A stretch of DNA of 64,000 nucleotides, taken from contig DGTM01000009.1 in the NCBI GenBank assembly GCA_002394305.1, positions 1 through 64,000 of the forward strand. Reading direction: 5' to 3'. Made by a program: the position numbers and the translations under genes. The notes under the pieces are model-generated. The model saw only the letters and a list, made by a program, of their open reading frames with translations, was not told where the DNA came from and did not search any database. The stretch is from Prevotellaceae bacterium UBA4336. Lineage in GTDB: Bacteria > Bacteroidota > Bacteroidia > Bacteroidales > Bacteroidaceae. Position 1 is the first letter of the stretch. Each line of letters opens with the position of its first letter. Positions 25,453 through 33,999 of this stretch are shown here, piece after piece.

Positions 25453-28400
25453 ATGAAAAAGAAGTTTACATTATTCATCATGATGCTTGCAGCCCTGTTG
25501 AGCAGCAGCAGCGCATGGGCGCAGACCTTCATTCAAGGCGATATGAAGTACACTGTGCTCGATGCAGATGCCAAGACTGTGTCTGTGGCAAAGGCAAACA
25601 ACGACATCACGGGCGACATCGTGATTCCCTCGACTGTCGCCAACGAGAACGTGACCTATACCGTGACTGCCGTCTCTGACTACGGTTTCGAGAGTCTGAC
25701 CATCACTGCTGTCACCATCCCCGGCACGGTGACGAACCTCGGCGAGAGGGCTTTTGGCGACTGCCATAAGCTGGCAAAGATTACCTTCGAAGAGAGCACG
25801 CAGCCGCTTACACTTGTTTACGGCTACTACGGTTCGTTCCAGTACTGCGATGCTGACAAGCAAGTCATCGTCAAACGTAACCTGACTCCTTCTGAGGGTT
25901 GTCCTTTTTATGATAATGTCACCAGCGCAGTAATCGGCGGAAAGGCAACGACTGTCGCCAACTCTTTATTCTATGGTCAGAGGAAGATGACCAGCATCAG
26001 CATCGGCAACAGCGTGACCAGCATCGGTAACGGTGCCTTCGCTGGTTGCGGCGACGGGAACGGCGAGGTTGAAATGACGCTCACCTTAAGTGAAAACATT
26101 ACCACCATCGGCGAAAAAGCCTTCTTCAACTGCCCGGCATTGAAGTCTCTCGCCCTCCCCTCTACATTGAAGCTTATCGGAGGCGAGGCATTCTCTTACG
26201 CAAACATCGCCAGCCTTGTCATTCCCGAATTGGTTGACAGCATCGGAGAACATGCCTTCGAGAATTGCAAAAAGCTGACCAGCATCCGCATCGAGGACAG
26301 CGACAAACCGCTGAGGATGAGGGAAGGATACAACCGCCCATTCCACTACTGCGACGCTCCCAAGACCGTCTATCTCGGTCGTAACCTGATACTTACCGAG
26401 GATGGAACTCCCTTTGAAACTGCTGTCACCAGTGTAGAGATTGGCGACAAAGTGACTACCATCAATCCGAGTATGTTCTGGGGTAACAGCAAACTGACAA
26501 GCGTCACCATCGGCAATGGCGTGAAGACGATTGGTTCCGCAGCCTTCCGAGGCGCTGGCAACGACGAATACACTGTAGGAGAGTTGAGTGTGACGATGGG
26601 CGAGAACGTAGAGACCATCTGCTCTGAAGCCTTCAACAGTTGCCCAAAGTTGCTAAGCATCAGCCTGCCCTCCACCTTGAAGTTAATCGAGGGCTATGCT
26701 TTCTCGGGTACGGGTCTCGGGAGCATCACCATCCCCGCTTCGGTGGATAGCCTCGGCAATCGCGCCTTTGGCTCTTGCGGCAATCTGATAAGCATCATCA
26801 TCGAGGATAGTGACAAGCCCTTAAAGCTGATTAATGGCTATGAAGGTACATTCAATTATAGCCAGGCAGATAAGTCTGTCTATGTTGGTCGAGACTTGAC
26901 GTTCCAGGCAACAGGTAGCCTCATCAGTGTAGGCTCTGTCAATATAACGAGCGTGGAGTTTGGCGATAAGGTGACTAACATCAATCCTCAGTTGTTCTAT
27001 GATGCTAACAAGTTGAACAGCCTCACCATTGGCAAAGGTGTGAAGACGATTGGTTCCGAAGCCTTCCGAGGCGCTGGCGACGACGAAGACACTGTAGGAG
27101 AGTTGAGTGTGACGATGGGCGAGAACGTAGAGACCATCGGCGCTCTTGCCTTCGAGGTTTGCCCTAAGTTGTACAGCATCAACCTGCCTGCCACTTTGAA
27201 GACCATCGAGGGCTATGCTTTCTCAGGCTCCGGTCTGCAGAGCATCAGCATCCCCGCTTCGGTGGACAGTATCGGCAAGCGTGCCTTTGGCTCTTGCGGC
27301 AATCTGGCAAGCATCAGCATCGAGGACAGCGCAGAACCCCTGAAGCTGTGGAGAGGCTATGACGGTACGTTCAACTACAGCAATGCAGACAAGAGCATGT
27401 ACATCGGACGCGACCTGAAGCTCGACTCAGACGACAGACTCTTCTCCAATGGCAACGGAAGCGTAACCACGCTGGAATTCGGAGACTTGGTAACAACCAT
27501 CAATCCCTACCTGTTCAAGGAATCAGACAAACTGCACAGCCTCACCATCGGCAAAGGTGTGAAGACGATTGGTACCCAAGCCTTCTATAGCAGTGGCGAT
27601 GATGCAGACACAGTAGGAGAGTTGAGTGTGACGATGGGCGAGAACGTAGAGACCATCGGCTCTAATGCCTTCGACGTTTGCCCGAAGTTGTACAGCATCA
27701 ACCTGCCTGCCACTTTGAAGACCATCGAGGGCTATGCCTTCTCGAGTACGGGTCTTCTGGGCATCGTTATCCCCGCCTCGGTGGATAGCATCGGCAGGCG
27801 TGCCTTTAGCTCTTGCGAAAGTCTGTCAAGCATCCGCATCGAGGACAGCACAGAACCCCTGAAGCTGTGGAGAGGCTATGACGGTACGTTCAACTTCAGC
27901 AATGCAGACAAGAGCATGTACATCGGGCGCGACCTGAAGCTCGACGCAGACGACAGACTCTTCAACAATGGCACCGGAAGCGTAACCACGCTGGAATTCG
28001 GCGACTTGGTGACAACCATCAACCCCTACCTGTTCAAGGAATCAGACAAACTGAACAGCCTCGTCATCGGCAACGGTGTGAAGACGATTGGTACCCAGGC
28101 CTTCTATGGCAGCGGCGACGATGCAGCCACCGTAGGAGAGTTAAGTGTGACGATGGGCGAGAACGTTGAGACGATTGGCGTTTCTGCTTTCGACTATTGC
28201 GTAAAGATGACCAGCATCAGCCTGCCTGCCACCCTGAAGACCATTGGCGAATGGGCATTCAGCATGTGCAGCAGCTTGGGCTCTATCAGCATCCCTGGCT
28301 CTGTGACCAGCATCGGCAAGGGAGCCTTCGGTAATACCCCCTTGACGGACATCACCTTCGAGGATGGCGACGAGCCTTGCAGCATCGTGCTTGGCTACGA

Positions 28401-30471
28401 CGCTACTTTCCGTAACCCACAGGCAGACTACACTCTCTACCTGGGCCGCAACCTCGTGTATGAGGGCAACAGTTGTCCCTTCCCCAATGCTACCGCTGTG
28501 ACCATCGGGTCGAAAGTGACTTCGCTTGCCCCGAATATGCTAAACAACCAAAAGCTGCTGTCAGTGCAAGTGCCTTGGCCGACACCTATCGCCATCCAAG
28601 AGAATGTCTTCAGCGGCAGTACCTACAGCAACGCAACCCTGTGGCTGCCGGGCGGCACGAAGCAGGCTTATGCAGAGGCCGAGGGCTGGAAGAACTTCGT
28701 GAACGTTGAGTTTGCATCCTACGTCGTTTCCCTCGAGGCCACGAAGGGCGGCTCGCTCACCACGGGCGACATCACCGTTGCCGGCGAACAGAAGGCTCAG
28801 ACACTCATCGACCGCGGAAACGACGTCACCTTCACCGTGAAGCCCGAGCAGAACTACGACTTCACCAGTCTGACCGTCAACGGCGAGGCTGTGGAGATGG
28901 AGGAGAATGCCTACACCTATTATGCCTTGTATCAAGACATCGACGTGAAGGCCATCTTCACCGAGAAGCCTAAGTTCGACATCCAGGCCACCGTCGCGGG
29001 CGGTACCATCTCGCTCAACGGCGGCGACTTCCTCGCTGAGCAAACCATCAAGGTCTACCGCGACACGGACGTCACCCTCAGCGTAGCACCGGCTGAAGGC
29101 TATCAGCAGAAGCCCGCTAAGGTAACCGTCAACGGCGTCGACGTGACGGCTCAGCTGCAGGCGGGCACCCTGAAGATAGAGAACATCCAGGAGGCTAAGA
29201 CCATCGTCGTGACCTTCGCCAAGCTGCAGTTCGCGATTACCACCGAGCAGACGCAGAACGGCAGCATCGAACTGAGCAAGCAGACCGTGGAGTGGGGCGA
29301 CAGCTTCACCGCCACCTTCAAGCCCGCTACAGGCTACGAGCTGGCCACAGCCACCGTCAACGGCAAGGATGTGACAGCCGAAGTGAAGGATGGTGTGCTC
29401 ACCGTGGCCGACGTCAAGGAGGCTAAGACCGTGGGCGCTACGTTCAAGAAGCTGACGTTCCAGATTGCCGCCGAGCAGACCCAGAACGGCAGCATCGAGC
29501 TGAGTGCATCCACCGTGGAATGGGGCGACAGCTTTACCGCCACGTTCAAGCCCGCCACAGGCTATGAGCTGCTGACGGCCACCGTCAATGGTGAGGACGT
29601 AACAGCCGATGTGGAGAACAATGTGCTCACCGTGAGCGATGTGCGCGTGAACGTGACCGTAGGCGCCACCTTCCAGAAGCAGACCTATGCCGTCACTATC
29701 AGCGGCGGTGGCGTGACCGTCAGCAACCTGAACCCGCAGTACGGCGACAACGTGACCGTCACCATCGAGGATGACCCCGACCGCACGCTCGTCAGCCTGC
29801 TCGTCAACGGTCAGGACGTAACAGCTCAGGTGAAGGACGGACAGTACATTATTAAGAATGTAACGGGCAACGTCACCGTGGAGGCCACCTTCAAGTCGAC
29901 CAAGGAGTTCATCACCATGACGGGTGAGTACGCTACCTTCAGCTGTCCGCAGGACCTCAACTTCGCCGGCAGCAACCTGCGTGCCTACATCGCATCGGGC
30001 TTCAACAAGGCTACAGGCCAGGCCCTGCTGACCCGCGTCTACGACGTACCGGCAGGCACCGGCATCTTCCTCGTCGGCGAACCCGGCACGACGTACAAGG
30101 TTCCGTACAGCACGACGGCGTCCTACTACGTGAACCTCTTCAAGGCCAACCTCGCGAAGAGCACCATCCAGGCCACCGAAGGCGACAAGGTTAACTTTAC
30201 GTACGACGTGCAGGACGGCGAGCCGGGCTTCTATCCCATCGACGGCACGGCTACCCTCCTCGCACAGACCGCCTACATGCAGCTGCCCGCAGGCTTCGTG
30301 GCTGCTGGTGTGAAGGTGAGCCTCGCCTTCGAGGAAGACATCATCGACGGCATTGAAGAGTTCCGCATCAGCGAGAGCGACGCCACCATCTACGACCTGG
30401 CAGGCCGCAAGCTCGGCAAGAAGCAGCGCGGCATCAACATCGTGAATGGAAAGAAGGTCCTGGTGAAGTGA
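25453..30471 (+). CDS. Giant exported BspA-like leucine-rich-repeat protein
   Basis: The 1672-residue protein has a signal peptide (1-24), BspA-type LRR_5 repeats (about 60-1085; units such as IPASVDSIGKRAFGSCGNL), three to four InlB-B-like beta modules (about 1095-1490; GSIELSKQTVEWGDSFTATF), and a C-terminal domain ending in LAGRKLGKKQRGINIVNGKK. The LRR part contains a higher-order module of 173 residues (519 nt) repeated with exact period at nt 26662, 27181, 27700 and 28219, plus a 510-nt copy before. BspA proteins bind host or microbial surfaces. The tail is shared with the proteins at 41270 and 44784 and is probably a sorting signal. Control by the divergent AraC regulator is inferred. 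Confidence 0.92.
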   Translation: MKKKFTLFIMMLAALLSSSSAWAQTFIQGDMKYTVLDADAKTVSVAKANNDITGDIVIPSTVANENVTYTVTAVSDYGFESLTITAVTIPGTVTNLGERAFGDCHKLAKITFEESTQPLTLVYGYYGSFQYCDADKQVIVKRNLTPSEGCPFYDNVTSAVIGGKATTVANSLFYGQRKMTSISIGNSVTSIGNGAFAGCGDGNGEVEMTLTLSENITTIGEKAFFNCPALKSLALPSTLKLIGGEAFSYANIASLVIPELVDSIGEHAFENCKKLTSIRIEDSDKPLRMREGYNRPFHYCDAPKTVYLGRNLILTEDGTPFETAVTSVEIGDKVTTINPSMFWGNSKLTSVTIGNGVKTIGSAAFRGAGNDEYTVGELSVTMGENVETICSEAFNSCPKLLSISLPSTLKLIEGYAFSGTGLGSITIPASVDSLGNRAFGSCGNLISIIIEDSDKPLKLINGYEGTFNYSQADKSVYVGRDLTFQATGSLISVGSVNITSVEFGDKVTNINPQLFYDANKLNSLTIGKGVKTIGSEAFRGAGDDEDTVGELSVTMGENVETIGALAFEVCPKLYSINLPATLKTIEGYAFSGSGLQSISIPASVDSIGKRAFGSCGNLASISIEDSAEPLKLWRGYDGTFNYSNADKSMYIGRDLKLDSDDRLFSNGNGSVTTLEFGDLVTTINPYLFKESDKLHSLTIGKGVKTIGTQAFYSSGDDADTVGELSVTMGENVETIGSNAFDVCPKLYSINLPATLKTIEGYAFSSTGLLGIVIPASVDSIGRRAFSSCESLSSIRIEDSTEPLKLWRGYDGTFNFSNADKSMYIGRDLKLDADDRLFNNGTGSVTTLEFGDLVTTINPYLFKESDKLNSLVIGNGVKTIGTQAFYGSGDDAATVGELSVTMGENVETIGVSAFDYCVKMTSISLPATLKTIGEWAFSMCSSLGSISIPGSVTSIGKGAFGNTPLTDITFEDGDEPCSIVLGYDATFRNPQADYTLYLGRNLVYEGNSCPFPNATAVTIGSKVTSLAPNMLNNQKLLSVQVPWPTPIAIQENVFSGSTYSNATLWLPGGTKQAYAEAEGWKNFVNVEFASYVVSLEATKGGSLTTGDITVAGEQKAQTLIDRGNDVTFTVKPEQNYDFTSLTVNGEAVEMEENAYTYYALYQDIDVKAIFTEKPKFDIQATVAGGTISLNGGDFLAEQTIKVYRDTDVTLSVAPAEGYQQKPAKVTVNGVDVTAQLQAGTLKIENIQEAKTIVVTFAKLQFAITTEQTQNGSIELSKQTVEWGDSFTATFKPATGYELATATVNGKDVTAEVKDGVLTVADVKEAKTVGATFKKLTFQIAAEQTQNGSIELSASTVEWGDSFTATFKPATGYELLTATVNGEDVTADVENNVLTVSDVRVNVTVGATFQKQTYAVTISGGGVTVSNLNPQYGDNVTVTIEDDPDRTLVSLLVNGQDVTAQVKDGQYIIKNVTGNVTVEATFKSTKEFITMTGEYATFSCPQDLNFAGSNLRAYIASGFNKATGQALLTRVYDVPAGTGIFLVGEPGTTYKVPYSTTASYYVNLFKANLAKSTIQATEGDKVNFTYDVQDGEPGFYPIDGTATLLAQTAYMQLPAGFVAAGVKVSLAFEEDIIDGIEEFRISESDATIYDLAGRKLGKKQRGINIVNGKKVLVK

Positions 30472-30473
30472 GG

Positions 30474-30530
30474 CCCCCCTCTGAAGCCCCCTCTCAAGAC
30501 CCCCTCTGACTTCCCCTTTAGGGGGAGGAC
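30474..30530. repeat. C/G-rich palindromic element after the LRR gene
   Basis: A run of CCCCCTCTGAAG and CCCCCTCTCAAG units leads into CCCCTTTAGGGGG, 3 nt after the LRR stop. It has the style of the elements inserted in sufS. Confidence 0.7.
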
Positions 30531-30538
30531 ACAAAATG

Positions 30539-30561
30539 CCCCGGGCTGCTGCAGCTCGGGG
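30539..30561 (+). terminator. Terminator-like hairpin after the LRR gene
   Basis: CCCCGGGCTGC pairs with GCAGCTCGGGG with one mismatch and a tiny loop; TATCTT follows. No long T-tract. Confidence 0.5.
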
Positions 30562-30578
30562 TATCTTGCACAGGGGGG

Positions 30579-30635
30579 CTTATAAGACCTATAAGACTTA
30601 TAAGACCTATAGGACCTATAAGACCTATAGGACTC
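30579..30635. repeat. 10-nt tandem array (TATAAGACC) before the GH97 gene
   Basis: About five to six units of CTTATAAGAC / CTATAGGAC type, the reverse complement of the longer array that follows the GH97 gene at 32664. Confidence 0.85.
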
Positions 30636-30677
30636 AAAAAACTGCTCCGAAGAGGCGGAAATGTCGCAGGAAATGCC

Positions 30678-30686
30678 TAACTTTGT
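30678..30686 (+). promoter_or_regulatory. -7 promoter box for the GH97 gene
   Basis: TAACTTTGT, 44 nt before the ATG. The repeat array at 30579 lies upstream of the expected -33 region. Confidence 0.65.
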
Positions 30687-30730
30687 AGGCGAAAATAGCA
30701 ATAACCAACACCGCAAACACAGAAAACAAG

Positions 30731-32665
30731 ATGAAGAGGACGCTTTTTCTTCTGGCTGCCAGCCTGATGGCAGTCAGCCGAGTGAGTGCACAGAAAGTTG
30801 AGACGCTGACGTCTCCGAGTGGTAACATCCGTCTCGAGGTTACGGTGGGCGAACGGCTCACGCTGAGTGCCTTCCGCGGCAGCGAGCAGATACTGAAGGA
30901 CTGCGCCCTGAGCCTGCAGGTCGGGAAGGACGCCTTCGGCACGAACCCCAGGCTGAGCGGCAAGAAGCGCACGAAGGTGGACGAGGTCATCCGCCCCGTC
31001 GTGCCCCTGAAGAATGCCGAGGTCGAGAACCGGGCCAACCAGCTGACGCTCTCGTTCCGCGGCGGCATCTCGGCCGACTTCCGCGCCTACGACGACGGCA
31101 TCGCCTACCGCTTCGCCATCAGCAAAGGCAAGGGACAGGTGGAGGTCGTGGACGAGGGACTGGAGCTGAACCTGCCGGAGAGCTTCATGGCACACGTCTC
31201 GAAGACGAAGAGCTTCAAGACCTCCTACGAGAACCCCTACACGCACATCTCCACGGCCGACTACAAGGCAGGCGACGAGATGACCTACCTGCCCATCCTG
31301 CTCGAGAGTCCGCAGGGCACGAAGGTGCTCTTCTCCGAGAGCGACGTGCGCGACTATCCCTGCATGTTCCTCCGTCCGACCGATGGCAATGGCTTCACGT
31401 CCGTCTTCCCCCGCTCGCCCGAGACGTGGGAACCCCGCGGCGACCGCAGCTGGACCATCACGAAGGAGCGCGACTGCATCGCCCTGACCGACGCACAGCG
31501 CACCCTGCCCTGGCGCTTCGCCGTCATCGGCACGGACAAGGACATCGCCGAGAACCAGATGGAAGTCGTGCTGGGCGGCAAATGCGAGCTGGACGACACG
31601 TCGTGGATCAAGCCGGGCAAGGTGAACTGGGACTGGTGGAACCACTGGACCGTCTGGGACGTCGACTTCGAGACCGGCATCAACAACGATACCTACAAGT
31701 ACATCATCGACTGCGCATCGAAGTTCGGCGTGGAGTACATCCTGCTGGACGAAGGCTGGAACAAGCGAGTGCAGGACCCCTTCACCACGCGCGACGAAAT
31801 CAACGTCCGGGAACTTGTTGAGTACGGACGGCAGAAGAACGTCGGCATCATCCTGTGGCTCGCCTGGCTCACCGTAGAGCAGCACATGGACCTCATCCCC
31901 TTCTATGCCAAGATGGGCGTGAAGGGACTGAAGATAGACTTCATGGACCACAGCGACCAGTGGATGGTGAACTTCTACGAACGCGTGGCCCGCGAATGCG
32001 CCAAGAACAAACTGCTCGTCGACTATCACGGCTCGTTCAAGCCCGCCGGACTGGAGCAACGTCTGCCCAACCTCCTCAGCTACGAAGGCGTGCTCGGCCT
32101 GGAGCAAGGCGGCAGGTGCAAGCCCGAGAACACCATCTGGCTGCCCTTCATGCGCAACGCCGTAGGGCCCATGGACTTCACGCCCGGCGCCATGCACAAC
32201 GCACAGCCCGAGGACAACCGCGGCTCCGGCTCGCTGCCGATGGGCGGCGGCACCAGAGCCTACCAGATGGCACTCTACGTCTGCTTCGAGAGCGGACTGC
32301 AGATGCTGGCCGACAGCCCCACGCGCTACCTCCGCGAAGCCGAGTGTACGGAGTTCATCGCATCCGTGCCCACGACGTGGGACGAGACGCGCGTCCTCAC
32401 AGCCCGTGCCGGCGACTGCTACGTCGTGGCTAAGCGCAAGGGCAGCCGTTGGTTCATCGGAGCCATGACGGGCGACAAGGCGCAGGACATCGACCTCTCC
32501 CTCGACTTCCTCAGCAAGGGCGGCCGCCTCACCTGCTTCCGCGACGGACGCAATGCCCACCGCATCGCCCTCGACTACAAGCGCGAGCAGCAGGACGTCA
32601 CCCCGCAGACAAAGCTCCGCCTCCACCTCGTCCGCAACGGCGGCTGGGCCGGAGTAATAGAATAA
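30731..32665 (+). CDS. Exported GH97 glycosidase, retaining (alpha-galactosidase) type
   Basis: The 644-residue protein has a signal peptide (1-20), an N-terminal beta-sandwich (to about 270), a TIM barrel (280-540) and a C-terminal beta domain, the GH97 order. WNHWTVWDVDFETG and YILLDEGW (Glu-341) mark the barrel. KIDFMDHSDQ supplies Asp-403 as the likely nucleophile; this Asp is typical of the retaining GH97 alpha-galactosidases, whereas inverting SusB-type enzymes use Glu bases elsewhere. Location is probably periplasmic. It is a single-gene unit with its own promoter, bracketed by oppositely oriented 10-nt repeat arrays. Confidence 0.9.
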   Translation: MKRTLFLLAASLMAVSRVSAQKVETLTSPSGNIRLEVTVGERLTLSAFRGSEQILKDCALSLQVGKDAFGTNPRLSGKKRTKVDEVIRPVVPLKNAEVENRANQLTLSFRGGISADFRAYDDGIAYRFAISKGKGQVEVVDEGLELNLPESFMAHVSKTKSFKTSYENPYTHISTADYKAGDEMTYLPILLESPQGTKVLFSESDVRDYPCMFLRPTDGNGFTSVFPRSPETWEPRGDRSWTITKERDCIALTDAQRTLPWRFAVIGTDKDIAENQMEVVLGGKCELDDTSWIKPGKVNWDWWNHWTVWDVDFETGINNDTYKYIIDCASKFGVEYILLDEGWNKRVQDPFTTRDEINVRELVEYGRQKNVGIILWLAWLTVEQHMDLIPFYAKMGVKGLKIDFMDHSDQWMVNFYERVARECAKNKLLVDYHGSFKPAGLEQRLPNLLSYEGVLGLEQGGRCKPENTIWLPFMRNAVGPMDFTPGAMHNAQPEDNRGSGSLPMGGGTRAYQMALYVCFESGLQMLADSPTRYLREAECTEFIASVPTTWDETRVLTARAGDCYVVAKRKGSRWFIGAMTGDKAQDIDLSLDFLSKGGRLTCFRDGRNAHRIALDYKREQQDVTPQTKLRLHLVRNGGWAGVIE

Positions 32666-32899
32666 GTCTCATAAGTCTTATAGGTCCTATAAGTCCCATA
32701 AGTCTTATAAGTCTTATAAGTCCTATAAGTCCTATAAGTCCTATAAGTCCTATAAGTCCTATAAGTCCCATAAGTCCCATAAGTCCCATAAGTCCTATAA
32801 GTCCCATAAGTCCCATAAGTCCCATAAGTCCCATAAGTCCCATAAGTCCTATAAGTCTTATAAGTCCTATAAGTCCTATAAGTCCCATAAGTCCTATAA
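32664..32899. repeat. 10-nt tandem array (CATAAGTCC), about 23 units
   Basis: A 235-nt array of ATAAGTCC(C/T)(A/T) units runs from the GH97 stop codon to just before the aldo/keto reductase start. It replaces any normal spacer, so the promoter of the next gene is not recognisable. The 10-nt period is close to one helical turn. Confidence 0.95.
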
Positions 32900-32900
32900 T

Positions 32901-33881
32901 ATGCTTCCCGACAAATACCTTCCCTCCCCCGGGCGCTATGCCGACGAGCGCCTGTACCAGCGCTGCGGACACAGCGGCGTGCTCCTGCCCAAGGTCAGCC
33001 TCGGCTTCTGGCACAACTTCGGCGGCGTGGACCCCTACCAGCGCAGCCGCGACATCACGCGCTACGCCTTCGACCACGGCATCACACACTTCGACCTCGC
33101 CAACAACTACGGCCCGCCCTACGGCTCTGCCGAGGAGACGATGGGCCGCCTCATGGACGACGACTTCCGTCCCTACCGCGACGAGCTCTTCATCAGCTCG
33201 AAGGCCGGCTACGACATGTGGCCCGGGCCCTACGGCAACTGGGGCTCCCGCAAGTACCTCACGGCAAGCCTCGACCAAAGCCTCAAGCGCATGCACCTGG
33301 ACTACGTCGACCTCTTCTACAGCCACCGCTACGACCCCGCGACGCCGCTCGAGGAGACGCTGCAGGCGCTAGTCGACATCGTCCGCGCAGGCAAGGCGCT
33401 CTACGTCGGCATCTCGCGCTGGCCGCTCGAGGCCCTGAAGGTCGCACAGCGCTATCTACGCGAGCACGACGTGCCCCTGCTCATCTATCAGGGCCGCCTC
33501 AACCTCATCGACCGCGAGCCGATGGACACGGGCATCCTCTCCTTCTGCCGCGAACAGGGCATTGGCTTCATCGCCTTCTCGCCCCTGGCACAAGGACTGC
33601 TCACCGACCGCTACCTGAACTGCCACCTCGGCACCGACGGCCAGGTGGACGGCATCCCGGCCGACTCGCGCATGGCAAAGGGAACGAACCTGACGGCCGA
33701 CCGCCTCACGCCCGAACTCCTGGACTACGTCCTGAAGCTCAGGTCCGATGCCGAAGCCAAGGGGCAGACCACCAGCGAAGCCGCCCTCCGCTGGGTGCTC
33801 GCCCAGGAGGGCGTCACGTCCGTCCTCATCGGCGCCAGCTCCGTGGCACAGCTCGAGGCAAACCTCAAGAGCGTGAAGTAA
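32901..33881 (+). CDS. Aldo/keto reductase, YghZ/Kv-beta-like
   Basis: The 326-residue protein is an NADP(H)-dependent aldo/keto reductase of the L-glyceraldehyde-3-phosphate reductase (YghZ) type. The catalytic tetrad is complete: Asp-65 and Tyr-70 in DLANNYG, Lys-101 in SSKAGYD and His-142 in YSHRYD. Further blocks are GSAEETMGRL, YVGISRW and FSPLAQGLLTDRYL, and the C-terminal cofactor segment SVLIGASSVAQLEANL. Cytoplasmic. The start at 32901 follows directly on a 235-nt repeat array, so expression may depend on read-through from the GH97 gene. The natural substrate is unknown. Confidence 0.92.
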   Translation: MLPDKYLPSPGRYADERLYQRCGHSGVLLPKVSLGFWHNFGGVDPYQRSRDITRYAFDHGITHFDLANNYGPPYGSAEETMGRLMDDDFRPYRDELFISSKAGYDMWPGPYGNWGSRKYLTASLDQSLKRMHLDYVDLFYSHRYDPATPLEETLQALVDIVRAGKALYVGISRWPLEALKVAQRYLREHDVPLLIYQGRLNLIDREPMDTGILSFCREQGIGFIAFSPLAQGLLTDRYLNCHLGTDGQVDGIPADSRMAKGTNLTADRLTPELLDYVLKLRSDAEAKGQTTSEAALRWVLAQEGVTSVLIGASSVAQLEANLKSVK

Positions 33882-33882
33882 A

Positions 33883-33975
33883 GTTCCCGCACGCAGTACC
33901 TTCGTTCCCGCACGCAGTACCTTCGTTCCCGCATGCAGTACCCATCGGTTCCATGCCTCGGGAACGAATCCTGCT
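33883..33975. repeat. 21-nt repeat array between convergent genes
   Basis: Three units beginning GTTCCCGCACGCAGTACC start at 33883, 33904 and 33925 (21-nt period), followed by an inverted copy (CGGGAACGAA near 33959). It begins 2 nt after the aldo/keto reductase stop; the inverted copy allows a hairpin that could end both convergent transcripts. CTTTTCACC repeats follow to 34005. Confidence 0.85.
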
Positions 33976-33999
33976 TTACCTTTTCACCTTTTCACCTTT

